In this document: piece by piece, positions 23,578-31,350 of the stretch
Layout: each line of letters begins with the position of its first letter
Numbering within the stretch: the first letter of the stretch is position 1
Source: Flavobacteriia bacterium
Lineage (GTDB): Bacteria; Bacteroidota; Bacteroidia; Flavobacteriales_D; Crocinitomicaceae
NCBI GenBank assembly: GCA_009925805.1
Contig: RFQF01000003.1
Span: 1-31,350, forward strand
DNA length: 31,350 nucleotides
Reading direction: 5' to 3'
Program-made: the position numbers and the translations under genes
The notes under the pieces: generated by a model
Databases searched by the model: none
Told to the model about the DNA's origin: nothing
What the model saw: the letters and a program-made list of their open reading frames with translations, nothing else

Positions 23578-24120
23578 ATGGATCAAATTCAACTGCTGGA
23601 TAAAACCTTTGTACCTTATTTGACGGAAGCCGAAATACAAGCAACCGTAAAAAGCCTCGCAGCGCGAATAAATTTCGATTATGCCGGTCAAGAAGTTGTT
23701 TTTTTGTCTATCTTGAATGGGTCGTTCATGTTTACTTCGGATTTGATGAAACACATTACCCTACCCTGCGAGATTTCCTTCATAAAAGTGAGCAGCTATG
23801 TTGGAACACAAACTTCTGGAAGGGTGGACGAATTGATAGGACTGACCGATTCCTTGCGTGATAAACATGTCCTCGTCGTGGAGGATATTGTAGATACCGG
23901 CATTACCATGGATAAAATTCTAACCCTGTTAAGGAAACAACAGACAGCAAGCCTAGAGGTGTGTTCGATATTATTCAAAAAAATCGCTTTTCAAGGAAAG
24001 CATGCCCCCAAATACTACGGATATGAAATTCCCGATAAATTTGTGGTCGGTTATGGATTGGACTACCTCCAACACGGAAGAAACCTACCGGCCATTTACC
24101 AATTAAAAACTGAGAAATAA
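23578..24120 (+). CDS. hpt: Hypoxanthine (guanine) phosphoribosyltransferase
   Basis: 180 residues from the ATG at 23578. The frame is open back to 23500, but that extension has no homology to the family, would overlap the purK start codon, and would contain the -7 element at 23555. The PRPP-binding motif is VLVVEDIVDTGITM, with the two acidic residues followed by D-T-G-x-T/I. Other family parts are LSILNGSFMFTSDL, KVSSYVGTQTSG (flexible loop) and YEIPDKFVVGYGLDY (base recognition). It converts hypoxanthine and guanine with PRPP to IMP and GMP. First gene of the operon with adk, obgE, PAP2 and crcB. Confidence 0.93.
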   Translation: MDQIQLLDKTFVPYLTEAEIQATVKSLAARINFDYAGQEVVFLSILNGSFMFTSDLMKHITLPCEISFIKVSSYVGTQTSGRVDELIGLTDSLRDKHVLVVEDIVDTGITMDKILTLLRKQQTASLEVCSILFKKIAFQGKHAPKYYGYEIPDKFVVGYGLDYLQHGRNLPAIYQLKTEK

Positions 24121-24121
24121 G

Positions 24122-24697
24122 ATGCTAAACATTGTATTATTTGGCCCTCCCGGCGCGGGAAAGGGCACCCAATCAGAAAGGCTTATTGAAAAGTATGGGC
24201 TTGTGCATTTGTCTACGGGAGATTTGTTTCGGTATCATTTAAAGCATGAAACCGAACTTGGTATATTGGCCAAAACCTACATGGACCAAGGACACCTGGT
24301 TCCCGACGAGGTGACCATCAACATGCTGAAAGCAGCCGTTTTGGAACAGGATGAACCCAAAGGATTTATTTTCGATGGTTTTCCGCGCACGAATCCTCAA
24401 GCAAGCGCTTTGGATGAATTACTCACCGAACTTCACACCCAAATCACCTTGATGCTCGGGTTGGAAGTAGAAGAAGAGGAACTAAAAACGCGATTGAAAC
24501 AAAGGGCGCTAAACAGCGGACGCAGCGACGACGCCGATCCGGAAATCATAGCGAACCGCATTGCAGTCTACCACCGCGAAACTGCCCCAGTGAAAGATTA
24601 CTATGCATCACAAAATAAATATGTGGCTATTGATGGAATTGGCTCCATCGATGCCATCACAGCACGGCTTTTTGCCGCGATTGACTCCCGAACATAA
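24122..24697 (+). CDS. adk: Adenylate kinase (short form)
   Basis: 191 residues. P-loop GPPGAGKGTQ at the start, LSTGDLFRYHL, IFDGFPRTNPQ for AMP binding, and the LID region RLKQRALNSGRSDDADPE (short LID, without the four-Cys zinc site). The short LID and total length are typical of the Bacteroidota enzyme. It interconverts ATP + AMP and 2 ADP. It starts one base after the hpt stop, and its own stop overlaps the obgE start by one base (TAATG). Confidence 0.95.
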   Translation: MLNIVLFGPPGAGKGTQSERLIEKYGLVHLSTGDLFRYHLKHETELGILAKTYMDQGHLVPDEVTINMLKAAVLEQDEPKGFIFDGFPRTNPQASALDELLTELHTQITLMLGLEVEEEELKTRLKQRALNSGRSDDADPEIIANRIAVYHRETAPVKDYYASQNKYVAIDGIGSIDAITARLFAAIDSRT

Positions 24698-25689
24698 TGG
24701 CTTCTGACAACTTCGTTGATTACGTAAAAATCCACACCAAATCCGGGAACGGCGGAGGAGGTTCTACCCATTTCCGAAGAGAAAAATACATTCCCAAAGG
24801 AGGTCCCGACGGCGGAGACGGTGGACGTGGGGGCCACGTTATTGTGAAAGGAAACAAACAGCTTTGGACCTTGTTGCATCTTAAATACCATAAACACATT
24901 AAGGCAGACCATGGCGTACACGGGTCAGGTGCCTTAAAAACGGGTGCCCAAGGAAAAGATACCTACATTGAAGTACCGCTAGGAACCTTGGCCAAAGATG
25001 CAGAAACAGGCGAATTGCTCTTCGAAATCACAGAGGACGGCGAAGAACAGATCATTGAACGGGGCGGACGAGGAGGAATGGGCAACAACCACTTCAAATC
25101 AGCCACCAACCAAACGCCCCGCTACGCGCAACCCGGAGAACCTGGAATGGAAGGCTGGAAAATTCTCGAGCTAAAAATTCTTGCGGATGTAGGTTTGGTG
25201 GGTTTCCCGAATGCTGGAAAAAGCACCTTGTTGTCGGTGGTGTCTGCAGCCAAGCCCGAAATTGGCGATTATCCTTTTACCACACTTCGCCCGAATTTAG
25301 GGATCGTATCCTACCGCGACCACCGTTCTTTTGTGATGGCGGATATTCCGGGAATCATTGAAGGAGCCCATGAAGGAAAAGGCCTTGGGCTGCGCTTTTT
25401 ACGGCACATCGAACGGAACTCCGCCCTGCTGTTTATGATACCAGCGGACAGTGCCGATGTGAAAAAAGAATATAAAATTCTTTTGAAAGAATTAAAAAAA
25501 TACAACCCGGAATTATTGCACAAGAAGCGCATGCTGGCCGTCACGAAAAGCGACATGTTGGACGAAATCATGATCAAGCAAATGAAAAAAGAACTTCCGA
25601 AAGACCTGCCAAGTTGTTTCATTTCTTCGGTCGCTCAAACCGGAATCCACGAACTAAAGGACCTCATTTGGAATATATTAAATGAATGA
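24697..25689 (+). CDS. obgE: GTPase Obg/CgtA
   Basis: 330 residues. The glycine-rich Obg domain occupies residues 1-160 (HTKSGNGGGGSTHFRREKY, PKGGPDGGDGGRGG, RGGRGGMGNNHF). The G domain has GFPNAGKST (G1), a switch I with FTTLRPN, DIPGIIEGAHEGKGLG (G3), TKSD in place of the usual NKxD (G4) and SSVAQTG (G5). There is no C-terminal OCT domain, as is normal in Bacteroidota. It is an essential ribosome-assembly (50S) and stress-linked GTPase. Thr instead of Asn in G4 is a mild variation seen in some Obg proteins. Start and stop overlap the neighbouring genes by one and four bases. Confidence 0.95.
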   Translation: MASDNFVDYVKIHTKSGNGGGGSTHFRREKYIPKGGPDGGDGGRGGHVIVKGNKQLWTLLHLKYHKHIKADHGVHGSGALKTGAQGKDTYIEVPLGTLAKDAETGELLFEITEDGEEQIIERGGRGGMGNNHFKSATNQTPRYAQPGEPGMEGWKILELKILADVGLVGFPNAGKSTLLSVVSAAKPEIGDYPFTTLRPNLGIVSYRDHRSFVMADIPGIIEGAHEGKGLGLRFLRHIERNSALLFMIPADSADVKKEYKILLKELKKYNPELLHKKRMLAVTKSDMLDEIMIKQMKKELPKDLPSCFISSVAQTGIHELKDLIWNILNE

Positions 25690-26136
25690 ATTGGCTTGAA
25701 TACCTCGATCAGGAAGTACTCTTGACCATCAATCGTGGTCATCTTCCATGGCTGGATACCTTTTTTTGGTATGTGAGTAAAAGTTGGTTTCCGCTTGGCT
25801 TTTATGCGTTGACTTTCATCTTACTCATTAAACAGTATCGTCCAAAACGCGCCTTGCTTTTTCTTGGAATCATCTTGGTGAATTTAGCATTGACCGACAT
25901 CATTTCTACACAAATATTTAAGGAAGGGGTAAAACGGTACCGTCTTTGTGTTAGCCTTACTATGGGATACAGAAAAAAAATGGATGATTTCCTTGGGTTG
26001 CTTGGGGATTCTTATCTGTTATAGCCGCATATACTTGGGGGTGCATTATCCAAGCGACATCCTGGCGGGGATTCTTTTTGGCGGCATGGTGGGCTGGACC
26101 GCACAATGGTTTGCCAAAAAATTCATGAACCCATGA
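25686..26136 (+). pseudogene. PAP2 family phosphatase, broken by an internal deletion and frameshift
   Basis: The first part (25686 to about 25943) reads MNWLEYLDQEVLLTINRG ... TDIISTQIFKEGVKRYR in frame with a start that overlaps the obgE stop (ATGA). The second part (25945-26136) reads FVLALLWDTEKKW ... SRIYLGVHYPSD ... AQWFAKKFMNP in the next frame and ends by overlapping the crcB start. Motif 1 of the family (K-x6-R-P) is cut after its Arg, and motif 3 (SRxxxxxHxxxD) is intact. Motif 2 (P-S-x-H), with about 35 residues that normally lie between, is absent. Left as it is, the first frame gives a 112-residue truncated product. The intact gene would be an inner-membrane phosphatase of undecaprenyl pyrophosphate or a phospholipid. 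It could be genuine decay or an assembly collapse. Confidence 0.8.
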
Positions 26137-26486
26137 ATTGGATCCTGATCTTTATTGGCGGCGGCATGGGCAGTATGTTCCGCTATTTAATTTCACAACA
26201 CTTGGTGCAATCGAAGCACTTTCCTTGGGCCACCTTGGTGAGCAACCTCTTGGCCACGGCCTTTCTGGCGGCATTGGTAGTTTACCTCAAAACGGGCGAA
26301 CGGCCAGCTTGGCTCATGCCTTTAATGGGTATTGGATTCTGCGGTGGATTCAGCACCTTCAGTACCTTTTCCGCAGAAAATGTGCAATTGTACACCCAAG
26401 GCATGTGGGGACTGCTCGTGTTAAACCTCCTTGTTTCGGTGGTTGGCGGCTTTGGGGTGTTTTGGATGGTGGGGAGAATATCGTGA
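26133..26486 (+). CDS. crcB: Fluoride channel CrcB/Fluc
   Basis: 117 residues from the ATG at 26133, which overlaps the PAP2 stop (ATGA); upstream in-frame starts would only add PAP2-coding sequence. Four transmembrane helices. Family marks are GGGMGSMFRYLIS at the start, VSNLLATAFLAAL with the conserved pore Asn, and GFCGGFSTFSTFSAE, with the paired Phe of the fluoride path. It works as an antiparallel dimer exporting fluoride. No fluoride (crcB) riboswitch is possible directly upstream because the gene is embedded in an operon. Last gene of the hpt operon; its stop lies 8 bases from the convergent PcfJ-like gene with no terminator between. Confidence 0.93.
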   Translation: MNWILIFIGGGMGSMFRYLISQHLVQSKHFPWATLVSNLLATAFLAALVVYLKTGERPAWLMPLMGIGFCGGFSTFSTFSAENVQLYTQGMWGLLVLNLLVSVVGGFGVFWMVGRIS

Positions 26487-26494
26487 ACCAGCAT

Positions 26495-28288
26495 TTAAGC
26501 CACCAAGCCGTTTTCATCCCGCCACTGTTGAATTACCTTGGATTCCCATGCCTGACAATGGCGGTTGTAGCTTCCTTTTTGTTGGATAATCCTCCCGCGA
26601 TTCACCTCAATGGTAATCAGCCGCTGCTCAAGGGTCTCTTCGGTTTCGGGATCTTTTGAAACCTTTCGCAAGGAAAAAATGAAGGACCCAAATTGCATGC
26701 AGTTTCGCGCGTAGGTACCCACACAGTGTTTTAGCGATTTACCCTCCTCAACCAGTTCAGCATTGGTGTGCAGCTGTCGAATCACATAATGCTCCTCGTT
26801 ATGAACCATGCTAAATTGTTTAATACGAGCATCCGGCAAACGCTGCGTCATACTATAACCTGTTCTATTGATCGCCCGTATTTCACGATGCCATAGGTCC
26901 ACCTCACGCCGAAGATTTTCCAATTTCTTTTTCTTGAAATCGATAGATCGGTTCAATCCAAAAACTTGATAATCAATATAGTCAAAAATCTCCAACAAAT
27001 CTCTGTCCGTACTTTTCAAACCGTTTCTCACCAAAGCAATCGAAGTGTTTATCCAAAAGTCACTGCGGTTTAAATTGCGCATTTGACGCACCAGTAAATT
27101 CACCAACCGCCGTTCCTTAATCACTTGCGACAAGGTCTCCTTTACCATCCCCTCCGACACCGAGTCGGTCAGTCTTTCCACCATATCAGGGTAGGGTAAA
27201 AAATTAAACATATGCGCCTGTGCCTTAGTCATTCGGAACGGGAGCTCCGCACATTGGACTAAATTCTTTCCAGATATCAATTCCTTTAACCAATCTAATT
27301 CTTTTTTGCTCAAAGTATTATAGCAAAAATGGCTGCAAAAGTAAAAGGAGATTTTATATTCCATAAACATCTCCCGTATCAGGCCACGCGCATAGACACC
27401 TTGCCCTACCCTCGGATTTGATCCGTTCATTCCTGTGGCGTCAAGCGCTGCATGGAAGGATGCATAGTCAACCTTTTCGATAATTTTCGGATTCAATTCA
27501 TAAATGAAAAACAACTTTCGATAATCATTGAGATCGAAGTACACCAAATTATCTACGGGAACAAAAGTCAATAACCAAACACAAAAATCCTTAAAGTCAT
27601 TTAATAGCACAAAGGATTCTTTTCGTTGGGAAAGCAGACTAAGTACCGCATGCTCATACACGTCAATTTTTGCTTCATGCCGATCGATCAAATCAAAAAA
27701 ATCCCACAACGGCTTTGTTTCTACCTTTTTAGGAAATTTATAACCCGCCGCCGCTTCGGGGATCCCGGAGCGCATCAGTGAAAAACGAATTGCCTCTTCC
27801 GTGTGATTCAACACAAACCGAAAAACGAGTTCACACTTCGCAAAATCAAATTGTTTAAACAGTCTTTTGCCTATGACAGCGAATAAATTTAATTTCTGCT
27901 TTTGTTGCTTGAAAGTGGCATTGGTAGTAAGCACCAGATTGCTGATGCATTTTTCCCAAAAACCCACCTCCTCGATACACGCCATGCCTTTTAACGATTT
28001 TGCCAAATACAGCATACACTCCATCACCGCCTTATTACGGCTAAATTTAATATACAAAGAAACACTGGCATTGGGAGTTAACAATGGAACCTTTGGCGAG
28101 GCGTAAAATTCATTCAGCGCTTCAAAGAAGGCTCTTTCATTCGTCTTGGATTCAAGAAGCATCGCCGCACGAATGCCATTTCGATAATTCATGATGCGGG
28201 CCTCTTCCCCAGTGAGCTTACGTTGAAGATTCATTCCACCAGAAAGCAGCTCCCGATTCAGGGAGATAAACATGGATTTAGTACTCAT
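26495..28288 (-). CDS. PcfJ-domain protein of unknown function
   Basis: 597 residues, no signal peptide and no membrane helix. The last about 90 residues fit the PcfJ-like family: GKSLKHCVGTYARNC with His521-Cys522, SFIFSLRKV, QRLITIEVNRGRIIQQKGSYN and the final W-x2-KVIQQWRDENGL. The N-terminal 430 residues look helical and match nothing I know. A basic, probably coiled segment lies around 455-480 (DFKKKKLENLRREVDLWHRE). The domain is named after PcfJ of the enterococcal plasmid pCF10 conjugation operon and is also found on phages and as chromosomal copies in Bacteroidota; its biochemical role is not established. No PcfK or transfer genes are nearby, so a mobile-element link is not shown here. 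ATG at 28288 chosen; 28273 is an alternative. Confidence 0.75.
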   Translation of the reverse strand: MSTKSMFISLNRELLSGGMNLQRKLTGEEARIMNYRNGIRAAMLLESKTNERAFFEALNEFYASPKVPLLTPNASVSLYIKFSRNKAVMECMLYLAKSLKGMACIEEVGFWEKCISNLVLTTNATFKQQKQKLNLFAVIGKRLFKQFDFAKCELVFRFVLNHTEEAIRFSLMRSGIPEAAAGYKFPKKVETKPLWDFFDLIDRHEAKIDVYEHAVLSLLSQRKESFVLLNDFKDFCVWLLTFVPVDNLVYFDLNDYRKLFFIYELNPKIIEKVDYASFHAALDATGMNGSNPRVGQGVYARGLIREMFMEYKISFYFCSHFCYNTLSKKELDWLKELISGKNLVQCAELPFRMTKAQAHMFNFLPYPDMVERLTDSVSEGMVKETLSQVIKERRLVNLLVRQMRNLNRSDFWINTSIALVRNGLKSTDRDLLEIFDYIDYQVFGLNRSIDFKKKKLENLRREVDLWHREIRAINRTGYSMTQRLPDARIKQFSMVHNEEHYVIRQLHTNAELVEEGKSLKHCVGTYARNCMQFGSFIFSLRKVSKDPETEETLEQRLITIEVNRGRIIQQKGSYNRHCQAWESKVIQQWRDENGLVA

Positions 28289-28303
28289 TTTTTGGATTTA
28301 GGG

Positions 28304-28327
28304 TGAATTCAACGCATGTTCAATTCA
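28304..28327. promoter_or_regulatory. Near-palindromic inverted repeat upstream of the PcfJ-like gene
   Basis: Arms of 10 bp with one mismatch (TGAATTCAAC / GTTCAATTCA) around 4 bases. It lies 16 bases before the PcfJ-like start and 27 bases after the end of the VPS10-like gene. Without a T run it is not a terminator; an operator is possible. Confidence 0.35.
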
Positions 28328-28353
28328 TTCCTAACACCCAAACTAAAAATAAA

Positions 28354-31350
28354 TCAATCCAATTTCCACTTCAGGCCGCGGTGCCGGGTATAGGGAATTC
28401 CGCTGTTCGCTAAGGCATCTTCGATCCGCTCGAGTTCCTCCAGCATACCTTTCACGGATGCTTCGATGGATGGGTAAACACCCTCCACGATGGCCAAATT
28501 GCCTTCCTGGGTTTTGGTCGCTCCGGCCGTATTATCGTACAACATGTATTCCACCATGCCAAGTCTTCCTGAGAGGCTCGGTGCAGATTCAAATTCGTAC
28601 TTTGCCAATAAAGGGTCGCCGTAAAGCACCGTTTTGATGGAGTCGATTTCCTTTTTCATGGTTCGTAAAGACTTCATCCACGCCAAGGAAGTGTTGGGGT
28701 AATTCAAGAGCAAGGTTTGTAACACATCCACTTGGGTTTGAAGTTCACTTAGGATTTCCCCGACGCCATGCATTTTACGGTTCATGCTGGCAATGCGTGT
28801 TCGAAAAGCATCCAAGGCCATGGGGTCCTTTGCTACCAAGGTTTGATTGTTCAAGGCTTTAATCTCAAAGACATGTCCGTTCACTAAGGTATCGATTCCA
28901 TCATCGCCCACTTTGATCACACGAAGTTGGTAAGTTCCCGGAGGCACCAGAAAACCATTTTCTCCACCTTCGATATTGTTCACCGGGTTCGATCGCAAGT
29001 TCCAATTCACGCAGACAATCCCTTTGGAGGGTGCGTTACTGAACCGTTTGACTTCTTTTCCTGAGGCGTCCCGAATTGACCAAAGCAGCTTGGGTTCGTT
29101 CTCTTGCTGTTCCTGGTGCAACGCCTCCAGCGTAGGATAATTTACCGGTTTATTTTCCTTTTCTAAAGATTTTTCCTTTTCGCGGCGGGCATCCAATTTC
29201 TTTTGAAATCCATCCTTCAGGTAAAGCGTAAATGTGGCGCCAAATTCAGGGTTCTTGGCTGCCCATAAATTATGTCCCTGAAATCCCGTGCCTTCTAACC
29301 CTAAGGGATCCGATGGAACATACAACAACGCGGCTTCCGTAGGAAACATGTAGGCTTTTTTCTCCAAATGCTCCTTCGAAAGTGCACGAAGCGGACTGAA
29401 ATCATCCAGCACATAAAATCCCCGTCCAAACGTTGCTGCGACCAAATCGCTTTCGCGTTCTTGGATGTCTAAATCGTACACCGCAATCGTAGGTAATCCG
29501 CTGAGCTTGGTCCAATGTTGACCCTCATCGTTTGAAAAATAGACACCAAATTCAGTACCCACAAAAAGCAATTTAGGATCGATGAAATCCTGTTTAATGC
29601 AATACACCGTGCCACGTTCCGGCAAGTTATTCGAAATGGACACCCAGGTAGTTCCATAGTCCGACGATTTGAAAAGATAGGGTTTAAAATCCCCGTTGCG
29701 TTGGTTATTGAACGCCGCAAACACCACCTTTTCATCATACCTTGAAGCGGTTACCATGTTCACACGTGTTTGGTTCGGAACCCCTGGAACGGATTCAATT
29801 TTCTTCCAATTTGCCCCATCGTCGGATGAAACTTGGATGAGCCCGTCATCGGTTCCCGCGAACAATAATCCTTTTTTAACCGGCGATTCGTCCAGGGCTA
29901 CTATGTTGCCGTACACCGTGGTAGAAGCATTTTTCATCACCGCATCAATGCTCCACACTTGCCCCATCACGGGCAACTTGTTTCGGTCGATTTGACGGGT
30001 TAAATCCGGAGATATCTCGGTCCAGTCGTCCCCGCGATTGCTGGATTTAAAAACTTTATTGGCCGCAAAATAGAGGGTGCTCGCATCGTGTTTTGAAACA
30101 AGGAGCGGGGCGTCCCAATTCCATCGATACCCTGGCTGATCTTTCCCGGGCATTGGCTGGATAGGTACTTTCTCGCCGCTTTGTTTATCGTAGCGCACCA
30201 ACCACCCGTACTGTGCTTGCGCATAGGTAATGTTCGGATTGCTCCAATCTGTTGCCGACTCAAATCCATCGCCTCCGTTAGTAATAAACCAATCTGTATT
30301 TAAAATACCAGTCACAGAAGTCGTTCCGGAAGGACCTCCCATAGAGTTGTTATCCTGGGTACCTCCATAAATATGATAAAAAGGAAAATCGTTGTCGGTG
30401 GTTACCTTATAAAATTGCGTAATCGGAAGATTATCATAAAAGCGCCATTCCTTCGCATGGGTATAGGTTTCATAGATGCCTCCATCGCATCCTACAATCC
30501 AATGGTTGGTATTGGAGGGATCAATCCAAATCGCATGGTTGTCCACGTGCTTGTGAGATTCCCCGGTAGGTTTAAAGGTAACACCTGCATCTTCCGAATG
30601 GTGCATGTAAGTGTCCATCGCGAACACTTTGCGTTTATTCAAGGGGTCGCAAAAAATTTCCTGATAATAATTTCCACTGGTCGAAAAACTTCCTTGTTTA
30701 CTCCAGGTCTCCCCGTAATTGGTACTGAGGTATACGCCGCCTTTGTCGTAACGGGCTTCCACGATCGCATACACCCAGCTCGGGTCTGAGGGTGCTACGG
30801 CTAGACCAATCCGCCCCATATCTCCTTTGGGCAGACCAGAAACCACTTCGCGCCACGTTTCTCCGCCATCCGTTGATTTATACACCGTGGACTCCGGACC
30901 ACCTCCCACGTAGGTCCACTCGTGACGGCGACGTTGGTGCGCGGAAGCATAGAGGACCTCCGGGTTCTTGGGGTCTAAATGTACCTCAGCGATTCCAGTT
31001 TCATCCGAAACGAACAAGGTTCTTTTCCATGTTTTTCCACCATCGATGGACTTATACACGCCTCTTTCTCCTCCCTTGCTCCACAAAGGACCGTAAGCGG
31101 CCACCCAAAGAATGTTTTCATTGGTTGGGTGAATCGCGATATTTCCAATATGCTCGGATGTTTTAAGCCCCATGTTGGTGAAGGATTTACCCCCATCGAT
31201 CGATTTGTAGACACCGTCCCCATAGCTCACAGAACGCTGGTTATTATTCTCTCCGGATCCCACCCAAACCACGCTGGGATTCGAAGGCGCAATGGTCACA
31301 CAAGCGATTGAATAACTTCCGTAATTTTCGAATATCGGGGTAAACGTAAT
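28354..31350 (-). CDS. Large VPS10 / BNR-repeat (sortilin-like) beta-propeller protein, 5' end outside window
   Basis: The minus-strand frame is open from 31350 to the stop at 28354, giving 998 residues with the N-terminus missing. The valine codon GTG at 31299 is internal. Many Asp-box (BNR) turns of the form S-x-D-x-G-x-x-W are seen: KSIDGGKTWKR, KSTDGGETWREV, LSTNYGETWSKQ, SSNRGDDWTEI, SSDDGANWKK, KSSDYGTTWVS and SNDEGQHWTKL. Two or more propellers fill about 1-650. Then come a Lys/Glu-rich linker, a beta-sandwich-like segment (GTYQLRVIKVGDDG) and a helical C-terminus. Database names for this group are VPS10 domain protein or glycosyl hydrolase. I see no catalytic signature and no T9SS tail. 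Probably extracytoplasmic, but the signal peptide is beyond the window. Confidence 0.85.
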   Translation of the reverse strand: MTFTPIFENYGSYSIACVTIAPSNPSVVWVGSGENNNQRSVSYGDGVYKSIDGGKSFTNMGLKTSEHIGNIAIHPTNENILWVAAYGPLWSKGGERGVYKSIDGGKTWKRTLFVSDETGIAEVHLDPKNPEVLYASAHQRRRHEWTYVGGGPESTVYKSTDGGETWREVVSGLPKGDMGRIGLAVAPSDPSWVYAIVEARYDKGGVYLSTNYGETWSKQGSFSTSGNYYQEIFCDPLNKRKVFAMDTYMHHSEDAGVTFKPTGESHKHVDNHAIWIDPSNTNHWIVGCDGGIYETYTHAKEWRFYDNLPITQFYKVTTDNDFPFYHIYGGTQDNNSMGGPSGTTSVTGILNTDWFITNGGDGFESATDWSNPNITYAQAQYGWLVRYDKQSGEKVPIQPMPGKDQPGYRWNWDAPLLVSKHDASTLYFAANKVFKSSNRGDDWTEISPDLTRQIDRNKLPVMGQVWSIDAVMKNASTTVYGNIVALDESPVKKGLLFAGTDDGLIQVSSDDGANWKKIESVPGVPNQTRVNMVTASRYDEKVVFAAFNNQRNGDFKPYLFKSSDYGTTWVSISNNLPERGTVYCIKQDFIDPKLLFVGTEFGVYFSNDEGQHWTKLSGLPTIAVYDLDIQERESDLVAATFGRGFYVLDDFSPLRALSKEHLEKKAYMFPTEAALLYVPSDPLGLEGTGFQGHNLWAAKNPEFGATFTLYLKDGFQKKLDARREKEKSLEKENKPVNYPTLEALHQEQQENEPKLLWSIRDASGKEVKRFSNAPSKGIVCVNWNLRSNPVNNIEGGENGFLVPPGTYQLRVIKVGDDGIDTLVNGHVFEIKALNNQTLVAKDPMALDAFRTRIASMNRKMHGVGEILSELQTQVDVLQTLLLNYPNTSLAWMKSLRTMKKEIDSIKTVLYGDPLLAKYEFESAPSLSGRLGMVEYMLYDNTAGATKTQEGNLAIVEGVYPSIEASVKGMLEELERIEDALANSGIPYTRHRGLKWKLD

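Overview
The window looks like chromosomal DNA of a gliding or type IX secretion (T9SS) member of the Bacteroidota, most likely Flavobacteriales. The evidence is four secreted proteins with type A T9SS sorting tails, one surface protein with the gliding-motility-associated (type B) tail next to a PorP/SprF-like protein, a TonB-dependent receptor, a DUF5690 protein, the short form of adenylate kinase, promoters with the TAnnTTTG -7 element, and the absence of Shine-Dalgarno sequences. I cannot fix the genus from sequence alone.

Layout. 1-4784: the C-terminal part of an outer-membrane TonB-type receptor, then two secreted T9SS proteins (a LamG/Fn3 protein and a type I phosphodiesterase). 4825-6102: a DUF5690 MFS-like membrane protein. 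6168-10888: a large repeat-bearing surface protein, broken by a one-base frameshift near 8108, followed 3 bp later by a PorP/SprF-like barrel fused to an OmpA peptidoglycan-binding domain. 10981-11841: a small T9SS protein closed by a strong terminator. 11886-15066: an accessory, partly AT-rich islet. It holds an ATPase-nuclease gene flanked by a 50-bp direct repeat, then a divergent pair (XRE regulator / unknown lipoprotein) around an operator-like inverted repeat. The islet is bracketed by two identical 26-bp terminator copies.

15096-17010 (minus): an unknown small protein co-transcribed with an SpmA-SpmB fusion. 17114-22250 (plus): pirin and nitroreductase pair, a secreted subtilisin, a GNAT acetyltransferase, and ACMSD of the kynurenine pathway. 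A 126-bp spacer then carries three hairpins. purK (minus) and hpt (plus) are divergent from overlapping, mirror-image promoters. hpt-adk-obgE-PAP2-crcB form one tightly overlapping operon in which the PAP2 gene is broken by an internal deletion that removed the central catalytic motif. 26495-31350 (minus): a PcfJ-domain protein and a large VPS10/BNR-repeat protein that runs off the window end.

There is no gene-free stretch over 300 bases, and I saw no tRNA, rRNA, CRISPR array or transposase. Most of the window is ordinary. The parts worth attention are the direct-repeat-flanked ATPase islet, the PorP-OmpA fusion with its type B partner, the mirror-image purK/hpt promoters, and the two gene disruptions, which may be real or may be assembly errors.
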